The translations under genes were made by a program, and so were the position numbers. This document shows positions 49,286-59,077 of a stretch of DNA of 64,000 bases, piece by piece. The notes under the pieces were generated by a model. It had not been told where the DNA came from. It searched no databases and worked only from the letters and a program-made list of their open reading frames with translations. Origin of the DNA: CAZNPH01 sp964574985 (GTDB taxonomy: Bacteria > Bacteroidota > Bacteroidia > Bacteroidales > SM23-62); contig CAZNPH010000001.1 of assembly GCA_964574985.1 (NCBI GenBank), forward strand, positions 186,001 to 250,000, given 5' to 3'. How positions within the stretch are numbered: the stretch's first letter is position 1; each line of letters begins with the position of its first letter.

Positions 49286-50872
49286 TCAGCGCCTGCGCCC
49301 CGAACTGCTCCTCGATGAGGAAGAAGATGAATAACTTCTTCCCGATGAAGACGAACTTCGGCTGATACTGGATCCGGAGCTACGGCCTGCGGATGAAGAC
49401 CGGTAGGACGGGCTTGAGCTGCTGCTCGAAGGCCTGCTGTAGGAAGAACTTCCGCGCGGACTGCTGTATGTCGCCCGGCTTCGGGACGAACGGGAAGGAG
49501 CCGTATAGGTGGACCTTGTACTGCCGGAGCTTCTCCTGATGGTTTTCGTGGTTGTGCTGGGGTTGTAGGCAGGCCTTGTACTGGTTCTTGGTTTGCTGTA
49601 GCTCGGTGTATAGCTTTTACCGGGTTGCACGTTGGTTGACCGGGTGTTTCTCTGACTACTGCCTGTGCTGCTCCGGTAATGAGAGGTTCCGGTAGTTGTA
49701 GTTTGTCTCAACCTTGTGGTTGACATTTCGGATGCTGAGCTGTTGGTTCTCTGAACCCCGGTGCTCCTGGTGCTTCCGCCGCTCCTGTCGGGCCGGGTTG
49801 TCCGGGTGGTGGTTGTCCGGGTGATGGAGGGACTCTGTTCCGAAGTGGCACGGTTCCTGACCGTACCGGTACCGGAAGCTCCGGAAACCGAATGCGATCT
49901 GCGGGTTGCACTGGTACGTGATTCATCCTGCGAAACCGTTCTCTCCGATTTAACCCTTGCAGCTCCCTGGCCTGATCCGGCATCCCCGGATTCCCTCCGA
50001 TCGCGGTAACTGGTACCGTAAGCTTCTTCGCTTCTGTTCCCGCTGACGGCATTGACCCCATACGCGCTGTTTCCTGACCTTGACGGCCGCCTGCCGTAGC
50101 GGTAAGTGGCACTGCTCATGTAATTCCCGGGAGAGTAATATCTTGTATAATGGGGATAACCATAGTACCGGTCATAATAGGGTCCGTAGTATCCGGGATA
50201 ATACCCTCCCCGGTAACTCCTGTAGAACGGCGCATGGTAGGAATAGGGTGCATACCAGTCATAATAATAGGGAGTGGAAAAATGAATGCCCCAGGAGAAA
50301 GGTGCCCAATATGAGCCGTAATATATGCTTGTACCGGCATAGAAAGGATCGTACCAGGCACGGTAATGCCACGGATCATAATATGAGTACCCAAAATAAG
50401 GAGAATGGAATCTGCGGATCCTGGTTGCATAATAATAGTCATAATCGTACCCGGGATCAGGATCATCGTAATAATGATTGTGAATGACCGTGGTCGCCCC
50501 TTCGTCCTCATCATACAGGTCATAACCATAGGATTCGGACTCTCCTGTGATCAGACTGTCTGGTTGTTCGTCCCTGCCGGAGCCCATCCTTTCCTTCCCG
50601 GATGTATAGGTTTCCGCAGAGTATTTGCTCTCTTTTTCGGAGGCATATTGCTCTTCAAGAGCCATTCTGTACTTTTCATAATCGCTCACCTCCTCTTCTT
50701 CTTCCTCCACGGCCCTTTCGGAAAGCATTGCTCTTTCCTCAACCACCACTTCGGTTTTTCGTCCGGGAACGTAGTAAATGTCGTCATATCCGGTTGTACC
50801 TGCCCAGTATCCTGTGGAACAGGATGTAAGCAAAACAACCAAAACCGGTAATGTTAAAATTTTTGTTTTCAT
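49286..50872 (-). CDS. Low-complexity lipoprotein: Tyr-rich middle, Arg/Ser-rich tail
   Basis: A 528-residue lipoprotein with lipobox LLTSC (Cys18) and a good AGGAGG site before the ATG. Three composition zones follow: acidic (about 45-140), Tyr/Pro/Gly/Trp-rich (about 140-275, e.g. YYPGYYGPYYDRYYGYPHY), and Arg/Ser/Thr-rich (275-528, ending SSSSRSSSGRRR). No enzyme domain is seen. It is probably an exposed disordered or adhesive surface protein. Such proteins are often mis-named vitellogenin or prolamin-like. The opposite strand has long open frames caused by the biased codons; they are not genes. Confidence 0.75.
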   Translation of the reverse strand: MKTKILTLPVLVVLLTSCSTGYWAGTTGYDDIYYVPGRKTEVVVEERAMLSERAVEEEEEEVSDYEKYRMALEEQYASEKESKYSAETYTSGKERMGSGRDEQPDSLITGESESYGYDLYDEDEGATTVIHNHYYDDPDPGYDYDYYYATRIRRFHSPYFGYSYYDPWHYRAWYDPFYAGTSIYYGSYWAPFSWGIHFSTPYYYDWYAPYSYHAPFYRSYRGGYYPGYYGPYYDRYYGYPHYTRYYSPGNYMSSATYRYGRRPSRSGNSAYGVNAVSGNRSEEAYGTSYRDRRESGDAGSGQGAARVKSERTVSQDESRTSATRRSHSVSGASGTGTVRNRATSEQSPSITRTTTTRTTRPDRSGGSTRSTGVQRTNSSASEMSTTRLRQTTTTGTSHYRSSTGSSQRNTRSTNVQPGKSYTPSYSKPRTSTRPAYNPSTTTKTIRRSSGSTRSTYTAPSRSSRSRATYSSPRGSSSYSRPSSSSSSPSYRSSSAGRSSGSSISRSSSSSGRSYSSSSSSRSSSGRRR

Positions 50873-51030
50873 GGCTCAACCTCCTGGGGTTTGTTTTGAT
50901 TCCACGTAAATAAAAACAAATTCCATACCAATTGTATGATCATATACGACTTTCTTCCTGCAGGCATGTCTTCAAAATTAAAATTTATTTGTTTATTTTG
51001 CAGGTTTTTATCAACAATCCTTTTTCCACC

Positions 51031-52506
51031 ATGGCCAAAGTATTAACTTCCAGGAAAGAGAACTATGCACAATGGTACAATGATCTGGTAATCAAAGCAG
51101 ATCTGGCTGAAAATTCATCGGTCAGGGGATGCATGGTGATCAAACCATACGGATATGCAATCTGGGAAAAGATACAATCCATCCTGGACGGGATGTTCAA
51201 GGATACCGGTCATGCCAATGCCTATTTCCCCCTTTTTATCCCCAAATCCTTTTTCAGCAGGGAAGCCAGCCATGTTGAGGGTTTTGCCAAGGAATGTGCC
51301 ATAGTGACCCATTACCGCCTGAAAAATGATCCTGATAAAAAAGGAATCATCGTGGATGAATCTGCCAGACTTGAGGAAGAACTCATCATCAGGCCTACCT
51401 CGGAAACCATCATCTGGAATACATACAGAAACTGGATACAATCATACCGTGACCTGCCCATCCTGCTGAACCAGTGGGCCAATGTGGTCAGATGGGAAAT
51501 GAGGACACGGTTGTTTCTGCGGACAACCGAGTTTCTCTGGCAGGAAGGTCATACCGCGCATGCAACAAAAGAAGAGGCATTAGAGGAAACCTTTAAAATG
51601 ATTGGGGTATACCAGAATTTTGCGGAACGTTTTATGGGCATACCGGTTCTGAAAGGACGGAAGACCGAAACCGAAAGGTTTGCCGGTGCCATCGACACCC
51701 TTGCCATTGAAGCGCTTATGCAGGACGGGAAAGCCCTGCAATCCGGCACTTCTCATTTTCTCGGTCAGAATTTCGCCCGGGCTTTTGATGTGCAGTTTAC
51801 CAGCCGGCAGGGCAAGCTGGAATATGTATGGGCAACTTCCTGGGGGGTCTCAACCCGCCTGATGGGTGCATTGATCATGGCCCATTCAGATGACAACGGA
51901 CTCGTACTCCCTCCGGAACTTGCCCCGGTACAAATCGTAATCGTCCCCATTTACAAGGGGAAAGATGAACTCGGCAAGATCGGTGAATATGCCGGACGTA
52001 TCGAAAAGATGCTCAGGGATATGAATTTTTCGGTTAAATTCGATGACCGCGACACACAAAAACCCGGCTGGAAGTTTGCCGAATATGAACTCAAAGGAGT
52101 TCCTGTCCGTATCGCAGTGGGCCCCAGGGATGTAAAAGAACAAACAGCAGAGGTGTTTCGCAGGGATACTATGGAGAAGAAAACCATTCCTGAGGATCAG
52201 CTAAAAACCACCATTGAAAAACTACTTCCCGAAATTCAACGGAATATATTTGAAAAAGCCAGGAAATTCAGGGATCAGAATACACGGAAAGTAGATACAT
52301 GGGATGAATTCAAAACCACCATTGACAGGGAAGGCGGCTTTCTGCTTGCTCACTGGGACGGAACCAGTGAAACCGAAACAAAGATCCAGGAAGAAACCAA
52401 AGCCACCATCCGCCTTATCCCGGCAGACCAGGAATACGAAGAGGGACACTGTATTTATTCCGGGAAACCTTCCACAGGAAGGGTGATTTTTGCAAAAGCC
52501 TACTGA
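51031..52506 (+). CDS. proS: Prolyl-tRNA synthetase, archaeal/eukaryote-type
   Basis: The start at 51031 (MAKVLTSRKENYAQWY). The 491-residue class II synthetase is of the short type lacking the bacterial insertion (editing) domain. Motif 2 is WEMRTRLFLRTTEFLWQEGH, preceded by IRPTSETIIWNTYRNWIQSY and followed by QSGTSHFLGQNFARAF and ATSWGVSTRLMGALIMAHSD. The anticodon-binding domain starts near residue 300 (VQIVIVPIYKG), and the C-terminal zinc-like domain is reduced. Divergent from the Tyr/Ser-rich lipoprotein; upstream sequence has only an imperfect -7 box. Confidence 0.95.
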   Translation: MAKVLTSRKENYAQWYNDLVIKADLAENSSVRGCMVIKPYGYAIWEKIQSILDGMFKDTGHANAYFPLFIPKSFFSREASHVEGFAKECAIVTHYRLKNDPDKKGIIVDESARLEEELIIRPTSETIIWNTYRNWIQSYRDLPILLNQWANVVRWEMRTRLFLRTTEFLWQEGHTAHATKEEALEETFKMIGVYQNFAERFMGIPVLKGRKTETERFAGAIDTLAIEALMQDGKALQSGTSHFLGQNFARAFDVQFTSRQGKLEYVWATSWGVSTRLMGALIMAHSDDNGLVLPPELAPVQIVIVPIYKGKDELGKIGEYAGRIEKMLRDMNFSVKFDDRDTQKPGWKFAEYELKGVPVRIAVGPRDVKEQTAEVFRRDTMEKKTIPEDQLKTTIEKLLPEIQRNIFEKARKFRDQNTRKVDTWDEFKTTIDREGGFLLAHWDGTSETETKIQEETKATIRLIPADQEYEEGHCIYSGKPSTGRVIFAKAY

Positions 52507-52507
52507 T

Positions 52508-53722
52508 CTATGATTTAAGCTTCATACTGATGAACATTCCGGAAACCATCAGCAATAGTGTAATATAAATCAGGATTTCAAATCCGGTCAGGCGAAGGAT
52601 CAATCCCCCGGGGATTGAGAAGAAAAGTCCGAAAGAAGTAAGATTATTCTGTATGGCAATATATACGGGTCTTTTGTCCTCGGGAGCAATGATCAGCACG
52701 AGATTGGCATATGACAATTTAAATCCGTCTGCAGCACTGCCTGCCAGAAAAAACAAAACCGCCAGCATCAGAACCCCTGAAGAAAACAGGGACATGACCA
52801 GGGAACAGATCATCAGGAAATAAGAAATCAGAATGATCAGTTTGTTCCGGTTGCGTCCCGACAACCTGCCCCAGACAAAATTGCTTACCAGGGTTCCCGC
52901 CAGCAGGGGAACGGTCGACCCAAGCGCCAATCCGCCCAAATTCATCTCAGACTTATGCTGGAGAACAATAAAAGGCAATGCAAACAGATAGGTATATGAA
53001 AACAGCCGGCTTGTGGTCTGCAAACCAAGCTTTTTGTCTTTCCCCAGCAGATAAAAGGCGTTGTGTAAAAAGTGCATGAACTTCCGTTCCCTTTTGCTGG
53101 TATTTTTTTTTGGGTATTCATGTATGGTGATGAACAGGATGTAGCCGGTCCCTATGACGAGCGCCCCCAATATATAGGCATAGGCAAAGCTTCCGGGAGA
53201 GGGATATTTTCTCAGTATAACAGATACAAGCAAACCACCCAGGATGCCTCCCAGTCCCATCATGGCTTGCCTGTAACCGATGGTGACCCCCCGGTAGTCA
53301 TGGGTAAAGCATTTGCCGAGAAGTTCCTGAAAATAAACCACACCAAAACCGGCGGTAAAAGAAAAAATGAATAGTCCGGCCCCGATCAACCAAAGGGTAA
53401 GAACGGGGTGTTTCTCCCCGAAAAAATAAATGGCAACGCCAATGCCGAACCATGATACAAATCTGAAAAACAATATATTCTTCATGGCCCTCATTACCCT
53501 TTGATAGGTTTGGGCATGAAAAGCAGCATACAGTTGCATCAAAACCGCACCCCCTCTCAAAAGGGAGGAATACAAACCCACCAGAACACTGCTGCTGCTG
53601 AAAAAGCTCACCATCAGGGGCAGGATGGTCGATGGTTCCGCAACGGATATACCTGCCTGGAAGAAGAAACCATGCAACACAAACTTCAACCTGTTGTATG
53701 GATTGTTTTGTTTGCCGTTCAT
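52508..53722 (-). CDS. Major facilitator superfamily transporter
   Basis: A 404-residue membrane protein with about 12 hydrophobic segments split by a basic cytoplasmic loop (EYPKKNTSKRERKFMHF) near residue 220, the usual 6+6 MFS arrangement. No substrate-specific motif is evident. GISVAEPSTILPLMVSFFSS at the N-terminus resembles a subgroup of uncharacterised Bacteroidota MFS proteins. Convergent with proS (1-nt gap) and divergent from the M49-like peptidase. Confidence 0.8.
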   Translation of the reverse strand: MNGKQNNPYNRLKFVLHGFFFQAGISVAEPSTILPLMVSFFSSSSVLVGLYSSLLRGGAVLMQLYAAFHAQTYQRVMRAMKNILFFRFVSWFGIGVAIYFFGEKHPVLTLWLIGAGLFIFSFTAGFGVVYFQELLGKCFTHDYRGVTIGYRQAMMGLGGILGGLLVSVILRKYPSPGSFAYAYILGALVIGTGYILFITIHEYPKKNTSKRERKFMHFLHNAFYLLGKDKKLGLQTTSRLFSYTYLFALPFIVLQHKSEMNLGGLALGSTVPLLAGTLVSNFVWGRLSGRNRNKLIILISYFLMICSLVMSLFSSGVLMLAVLFFLAGSAADGFKLSYANLVLIIAPEDKRPVYIAIQNNLTSFGLFFSIPGGLILRLTGFEILIYITLLLMVSGMFISMKLKS

Positions 53723-53763
53723 ATAAACACATCCGGAATTCCTGCAAAACTAACAATGTTTTT

Positions 53764-53771
53764 TATTTTTG
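53764..53771 (+). promoter_or_regulatory. -7 box (TATTTTTG) upstream of the M49-like peptidase
   Basis: Full TAnnTTTG match 40 nt before the ATG at 53812, in the divergent region with the MFS gene. No clear -33 element. Confidence 0.4.
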
Positions 53772-53811
53772 TTCTATTCCCCGATCCCTTGAACCTTTAA
53801 AAAGACAATCC

Positions 53812-55731
53812 ATGAGAAAGTCTCCTGCCTGCACAACCACATGCTTATTAATGCATCTTGTTTTCCTGGTATTTTTCGGTTGCTCGACAAAGAAACCCTA
53901 TCAGAATACATACGTAGCGGTTCACCCACCGTCAGAGAATCTCAGCCATTATGAATTTATGATCACAATAGGCGAAGACTCCCTGACCATCGGCAACCAG
54001 AGAACCCCTTATGACATCATTGAGGAAACGCCGGAATCCGTCATACTGGAAGCGGAAATCAGGCACCTGGCAGAACAAATCAGCCAGCAATTCAAGTATG
54101 AACGACAGAGCGACCGGCTTTTCCTGCTTCGCGAAGAAGCAGAACCGGTACCATGCATCACCCATCATCAATACATGAAAAACAAAGTGAACGATTACGT
54201 AAGGGTTGAGCTGACCACAGACATGGATATATTAACGGATCAGGAAAAAGAGATGCTGCCCTTTCTTTTCAGGGCGGCCGACCTCATGGACAGGATATTC
54301 TGGAAACAAGCATACGGAGATAAGGATGAGCTGCTGTCCCGCACAAAGGATGAACAGGCAAAAAAATACATCAAAATCAACTACGGACCCTGGGACCGCC
54401 TGAACGGAAACAAACCCTTCCTTCCCGGCACAAATCCGAAACCCCCGGGAGCCAGGTTTTACCCGGCCGACATGAGCAGGGAGGAATTCAATCAATTCGA
54501 TGCGGAGGACAAAAATAGCCAGTATACGCTGATCAGGCGAACCGGGAAAGGCGAACTGATCACATTACCCTACCATGAAGCCTTTAGGGAAGAAACCGAA
54601 GAAGCTGCCCGGCTCATCAGGGAGGCTGCCGGCCTTGCCGAAGATCGCGGACTGAAAAAATATCTGAATCTGAGGGCCGAAGCCCTGCTGAACGATGAAT
54701 ATCTGGAAAGCGACCTGGCATGGATGGATATGAAAGACAATACCGTTGATTTCATTGCAGGTCCGATCGAAAATTATGAGGATCAGTTGTTCGGGTACAA
54801 GTCCGCTCACGAAGCATTCATTCTGATCAAGGATCTCCGGTGGAGCAACAAATTGTCCCGGTACGCAGAGCTTCTGCCTGAACTCCAGAAGAGCCTGCCG
54901 GTCCCGCAGGAGTATAAATCCGAAATCCCGGGAAGCAAATCGGACCTTGGTGTATATGACGCGGTGTATTATGCGGGGGATTGTAACGCGGGAAGCAAAA
55001 CCATTGCCATAAATCTTCCCAACGATGAAAGGGTACATCTCAGAAAAGGGAGCAGAAAACTTCAGTTAAAAAACGCCATGCGGTTCAAGTTTGAAAAGAT
55101 CCTGATCCCCATTGCACAGATATTGATCAGCCCGGATCAGAGGCAATACATAAATTTCGATGCTTTCTTTGAAAATACCATGTTTCATGAAGTGGGGCAC
55201 GGACTCGGAATCAAGCATACCATCAACGGCAGAGGCACGGTCAGGGAAGCCCTGAAAGACCAGCACAACGCCCTGGAAGAAGGAAAAGCGGATATTCTCG
55301 GACTTTACCTGATCAGCAAGCTTGCCGAAATGGGGGAACTCGAGGATCCTGACATCAAAGACAATTATGTCACATTCATGGCAAGCATTTTCAGGTCGAT
55401 TCGTTTTGGGGCGGCCAGCTCCCACGGCAAAGCCAATATGATCCGGTTTTATTATTTCCGGCAGGCCGGTGCATTCAGGAAGGATCCCCGGAGCAATACA
55501 TATCGTGTTGATTTTGAAAAAATGACCCTTGCCATGCATGATCTCACCAGAAAGATCCTGATCATTCAGGGAAACGGTGATTATGAAACTGCAAGGGAAC
55601 TGTTGGATACCATGGGTTTTATCAGGAAAGACCTTCAACAAGACCTCAACCGGCTCACCAGGGAAGATATCCCGGTCGACATTGTGTTCAGCCAGGGTTT
55701 ATCTGTTTTAAAATTGCCGGGATTTAAGTAA
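53812..55731 (+). CDS. M49-like zinc metallopeptidase lipoprotein (DPP III-related)
   Basis: The start at 53812 gives a signal peptide with lipobox VFFGC (Cys24). The 639-residue protein matches the dipeptidyl-peptidase III (M49) layout. An N-terminal lobe contains INYGPWDRLNGNKPFLPGTN, FYPADMSREEF, and ENYEDQLFGYKSAHEAFILI. The zinc lobe has HEVGHGLGIKH near residue 462 and the third ligand/helper motif LEEGKADILGLYLI about 30 residues later. The motif is a pentapeptide HEVGH rather than the hexapeptide HELLGH of classical M49. Surface or periplasmic peptide cleavage is inferred. Confidence 0.82.
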   Translation: MRKSPACTTTCLLMHLVFLVFFGCSTKKPYQNTYVAVHPPSENLSHYEFMITIGEDSLTIGNQRTPYDIIEETPESVILEAEIRHLAEQISQQFKYERQSDRLFLLREEAEPVPCITHHQYMKNKVNDYVRVELTTDMDILTDQEKEMLPFLFRAADLMDRIFWKQAYGDKDELLSRTKDEQAKKYIKINYGPWDRLNGNKPFLPGTNPKPPGARFYPADMSREEFNQFDAEDKNSQYTLIRRTGKGELITLPYHEAFREETEEAARLIREAAGLAEDRGLKKYLNLRAEALLNDEYLESDLAWMDMKDNTVDFIAGPIENYEDQLFGYKSAHEAFILIKDLRWSNKLSRYAELLPELQKSLPVPQEYKSEIPGSKSDLGVYDAVYYAGDCNAGSKTIAINLPNDERVHLRKGSRKLQLKNAMRFKFEKILIPIAQILISPDQRQYINFDAFFENTMFHEVGHGLGIKHTINGRGTVREALKDQHNALEEGKADILGLYLISKLAEMGELEDPDIKDNYVTFMASIFRSIRFGAASSHGKANMIRFYYFRQAGAFRKDPRSNTYRVDFEKMTLAMHDLTRKILIIQGNGDYETARELLDTMGFIRKDLQQDLNRLTREDIPVDIVFSQGLSVLKLPGFK

Positions 55732-55768
55732 ATTAAGTGCTCCGGCAACCGGATAACCGTCTCCGTTC

Positions 55769-57667
55769 ATGACCCGTTTTATTCATATACCGGCATTCAT
55801 TGCCTTTGTTGTTCTCGGTTCATCAACCCTGGGACAAAATCAGAACTTCAGTACAACGGACACCCTTCAAGCATCATCTGTTCCGGACAGTTCACGAATG
55901 CATATCCGGACGGCACAAGAAAAAAGCCGTGATTTTTATGTGTCCATGAAAAACAAAGCCGGCAAATCTCCCTGGCTGGAAAAGATATACAACATCATCA
56001 TCGTCGGCCCGGATTCTGCAACCCACACGCTCTCTGAACAGAAGCTCCATGAATATCCATTCACGGAATACAGAAACAAAAAGATCCGCCGGATCCGCTT
56101 CACACGTCTGGACGTTTTTGGTCCCACAGTTAGCGATACAGCCAGATCAAAAACCACGTGGTTTGAAAGGGTCGGCAACACACTGCATGTCAAAACAAGT
56201 GAAAAAATATTAAGAAATTATCTTCTGTTCAAGGAAGGAGACCGGATCGATCCGGTGATACTGGAAGACAATGAAAGGATTTTCAGGCAGCTTCCGTTCA
56301 TCGAGGACGCAAGGATCCTGATCAGTCCCGTTGAGGGAAGCCAGTATCTGGCCGACATTCTGATCATACTGAAAGACCAATGGTCCAAAGCTTTCAACCT
56401 GGTGATTGAGAAACCTGATAACGGCCGGATTGAACTGTATGACCGGAATATTCTTGGCTTTGCCCATCAGGTCCGGCAGAACTTTTTGTGGGACAATACC
56501 CATAACCCATGGCTGGGAAGCGAAACCAGTTACCGCGTCCGAAATCTGGCCGGAAGCTTTATCGATTCAAGAATATACTGCAAACATGCCTTTGATACGG
56601 AATCTTATGGAATTGCATTGGACAGGAAGTTCATTACACCCAATACCAAATATGCCGGAAGCATACTGGCACACTCCATCCGCACAAAACTCAACGTGAG
56701 GTTGAACGAAGATTCAACCAGCCGGGTAAAGGCAAAATACAATGAATTTGATATCTGGTTCGGCCGATCGTTTTTACTGAATACGGGACATCCGGAAAGC
56801 AAAAAACGGCTTAATATTGTGCTGGCCGCCAGGGTATACAAAGATAATTACTTTACAAGACCCCGGGTCGAACCGAACAACTTGTACGATTTCCAGGATA
56901 AAACCGGCGTTCTGGGCAATATTTCCCTGAGCAGGCAAACATTCATGCGGAGCAGCCATATTTACAGTTTTGGGATTACCGAGGACATACCGGTGGGATT
57001 TCTGACGGGGCTTACATTCGGACCGGAATACACAGAATTCAAAACCAGATTCTATCTTGCAGCAAACTTGTCATTTGCACTGTATATGGGACCTTTCGGA
57101 TATTTTCACCATCGCATTGAAGCGGGAGGATTCACCCCTGCGGGAGGCGGACTGGAACAGGGGGCTATCAGGTACCACGGGATCTATTTTTCCCCTTTGC
57201 TGATTTTCGGACACTTTAAGGTCCGTCAATTTGCATATCTGAACTATCTCAAAGGGATCAACCGGTTTGAAAATGAAATCACCCAGATAAACAACCGGGA
57301 AGGGATCAGGGGTTTATCTTCCGAAAGCCTTCACGGAAAACAAAAGGCCACCCTACATGCCGAAACCGTTTTATTCATGCCCTATTATCTTTATGGTTTC
57401 CGGTTTGCGGTTTTTGGTTTTGCCGACCTTGGGATCACGGGTCCGGAGAACAAGTATCTGTTCCATAACAGACTATATTCAGGAATTGGGTTCGGAACCA
57501 GGATCCGCAATGAAAGACTGGTCTTCCCCACTCTTCAGCTCAGGTTTTCATTTTATCCGCATCCGCCGGCGGATGCCTCACTTAAATATTTCGAGGTTAC
57601 AGGGGAAAGAAAACTTGATCCCGAAAATTTCTATGTCAGGCAACCTTCCATCATCGATTTCAGATAA
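55769..57667 (+). CDS. POTRA/Omp85-like outer-membrane barrel protein
   Basis: A 632-residue protein with signal peptide MTRFIHIPAFIAFVVLGSS. A POTRA-like segment lies at about residues 105-200 (KIRRIRFTRLDVFG, LRNYLLFKEGDRIDPVILED, ERIFRQLPFIEDARILI). A beta-barrel of alternating aromatic strands follows (RNILGFAHQVRQNFLWDN, ETSYRVRNLAGSFIDSRIYC). It resembles BamA/TamA relatives but has one clear POTRA rather than five and does not end in a canonical terminal Phe, finishing IDFR. Transport substrate unknown. Confidence 0.78.
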   Translation: MTRFIHIPAFIAFVVLGSSTLGQNQNFSTTDTLQASSVPDSSRMHIRTAQEKSRDFYVSMKNKAGKSPWLEKIYNIIIVGPDSATHTLSEQKLHEYPFTEYRNKKIRRIRFTRLDVFGPTVSDTARSKTTWFERVGNTLHVKTSEKILRNYLLFKEGDRIDPVILEDNERIFRQLPFIEDARILISPVEGSQYLADILIILKDQWSKAFNLVIEKPDNGRIELYDRNILGFAHQVRQNFLWDNTHNPWLGSETSYRVRNLAGSFIDSRIYCKHAFDTESYGIALDRKFITPNTKYAGSILAHSIRTKLNVRLNEDSTSRVKAKYNEFDIWFGRSFLLNTGHPESKKRLNIVLAARVYKDNYFTRPRVEPNNLYDFQDKTGVLGNISLSRQTFMRSSHIYSFGITEDIPVGFLTGLTFGPEYTEFKTRFYLAANLSFALYMGPFGYFHHRIEAGGFTPAGGGLEQGAIRYHGIYFSPLLIFGHFKVRQFAYLNYLKGINRFENEITQINNREGIRGLSSESLHGKQKATLHAETVLFMPYYLYGFRFAVFGFADLGITGPENKYLFHNRLYSGIGFGTRIRNERLVFPTLQLRFSFYPHPPADASLKYFEVTGERKLDPENFYVRQPSIIDFR

Positions 57668-57745
57668 GTTGTCCGGGAAAGATCAATTCATTATGCGGCA
57701 AATTTTCCTTACATTGTATGGGACAAAGATGTTTTTACCGCTTAC

Positions 57746-59077
57746 ATGCTGGATCGATTTTTACAATACACTGAAAAAGAGAATCTCTTCAGGTTTGAGG
57801 ACAAAATTCTCCTTACCCTCAGCGGAGGAATCGATTCCATGGTCATGCTGGACCTTTTCCTCAGGGCAAGATTAAACATTGCTGCAGCCCATGTGAATTT
57901 TCAGCTGAGAGGCGAAGACTCTGAACAGGATGAGGCCTTTGTCCGGGAAATTTGCCGTGAGCAATCCATTGAAATCTATTCCACCAGGTTCAACACCACA
58001 GAATACGTAAAAGAACAGGGAATATCTGTCCAGATGGCTGCCCGCCGGCTTCGTTACCAGTGGTTTGAAGATATCAGAAAAGAACACCGGTATGATTATA
58101 TTGCCACGGCACACAACCGCGACGACCACATTGAAACCACACTCATCAATCTTGTCCGGGGTACCGGCATCCGGGGTCTTACAGGAATCAACAACAAGTC
58201 CGGGCACATAATCCGTCCCCTGCTTTTTTTATCCAGGAAAGAAATTACAGAATATGCGAACCAAAACCACATCACTTATCGCGAGGACATTTCCAATCTG
58301 AAGACCACGTATACGCGGAATAAAATACGGCATGAAGTACTGCCGGTTCTGAGACAGATCAATCCGAGATTTGATGATACCATCATGGAAAACATGTCCA
58401 GACTTCGCGAAGTGGAAACCATTTATGAACATAACATCAATCAGGTCAAATCCGAATTGATGAATACCCAAAAAGGCGCCACCAGGATTTCCATTGAAGG
58501 GCTCAAAAAGCTCCATCCGGTCAGGACCTGCCTTTTTGAAATACTTAAGGATTTTGGTTTCAGCAATCAGATCACCGATGATGTTCTGGATTCCCTCTCC
58601 GCCACTCCCGGCAAACAATTCTTCAGTTCTTCCCACAGGCTTTTGAGAGACAGGGATGAACTCATCATCACCGAATACCGGCAACAAGAAGACAAAAAAT
58701 ACTACATTGAAAAAGATACCGCAGAAATCAACGAGCCGGTTGCACTGACTTTTTCGGAAATGGCAATCAAACCTCCATTTGAAATACCTTCAGACAAAAA
58801 TGTTGCCTGCCTTGACATGGAAAAACTGATCTTTCCCCTGATCCTCAGAAGATGGAAACCCGGAGATTATTTCAAGCCTCTGGGCATGCAGGACATGAAA
58901 AAGATCAGTGATTTCCTGATCGATAATAAAATATCCAGAATTGAGAAAGAAAACACATGGATGCTGGTCAGCAATACCCAGGTGGTCTGGATCATTGGAA
59001 AAAGGATCGATGACCGCTACAAAATAACCGGCACCACCAAACGTGCATTTTTGATCAGATTGAAGACAAAGGTTTAA
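57746..59077 (+). CDS. tilS: tRNA(Ile)-lysidine synthase TilS
   Basis: A 443-residue enzyme that converts C34 of tRNA-Ile(CAU) to lysidine so that it reads AUA. It has the N-type ATP pyrophosphatase PP-loop ILLTLSGGIDSMVMLDLF, VNFQLRGEDSEQDEAFV, and YIATAHNRDDHIETTLINL, followed by helical and C-terminal tRNA-binding domains (PLILRRWKPGDYFKPLGM, KKISDFLIDNKISR). AUA decoding by this enzyme is relevant to the AUA start proposed for infC. It overlaps tyrA tail to tail by 4 nt. Confidence 0.96.
   Translation: MLDRFLQYTEKENLFRFEDKILLTLSGGIDSMVMLDLFLRARLNIAAAHVNFQLRGEDSEQDEAFVREICREQSIEIYSTRFNTTEYVKEQGISVQMAARRLRYQWFEDIRKEHRYDYIATAHNRDDHIETTLINLVRGTGIRGLTGINNKSGHIIRPLLFLSRKEITEYANQNHITYREDISNLKTTYTRNKIRHEVLPVLRQINPRFDDTIMENMSRLREVETIYEHNINQVKSELMNTQKGATRISIEGLKKLHPVRTCLFEILKDFGFSNQITDDVLDSLSATPGKQFFSSSHRLLRDRDELIITEYRQQEDKKYYIEKDTAEINEPVALTFSEMAIKPPFEIPSDKNVACLDMEKLIFPLILRRWKPGDYFKPLGMQDMKKISDFLIDNKISRIEKENTWMLVSNTQVVWIIGKRIDDRYKITGTTKRAFLIRLKTKV

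Noticed and set aside
49708..50529. Several open frames on both strands within the Tyr/Ser-rich lipoprotein
   Set aside because: Caused by biased codons of the low-complexity gene; the lipoprotein frame has a signal peptide and ribosome site.
57357..57875. Plus-strand 172-codon open frame across the Omp85-like/tilS junction
   Set aside because: It overlaps both well-supported genes in another frame and has no recognisable motif.
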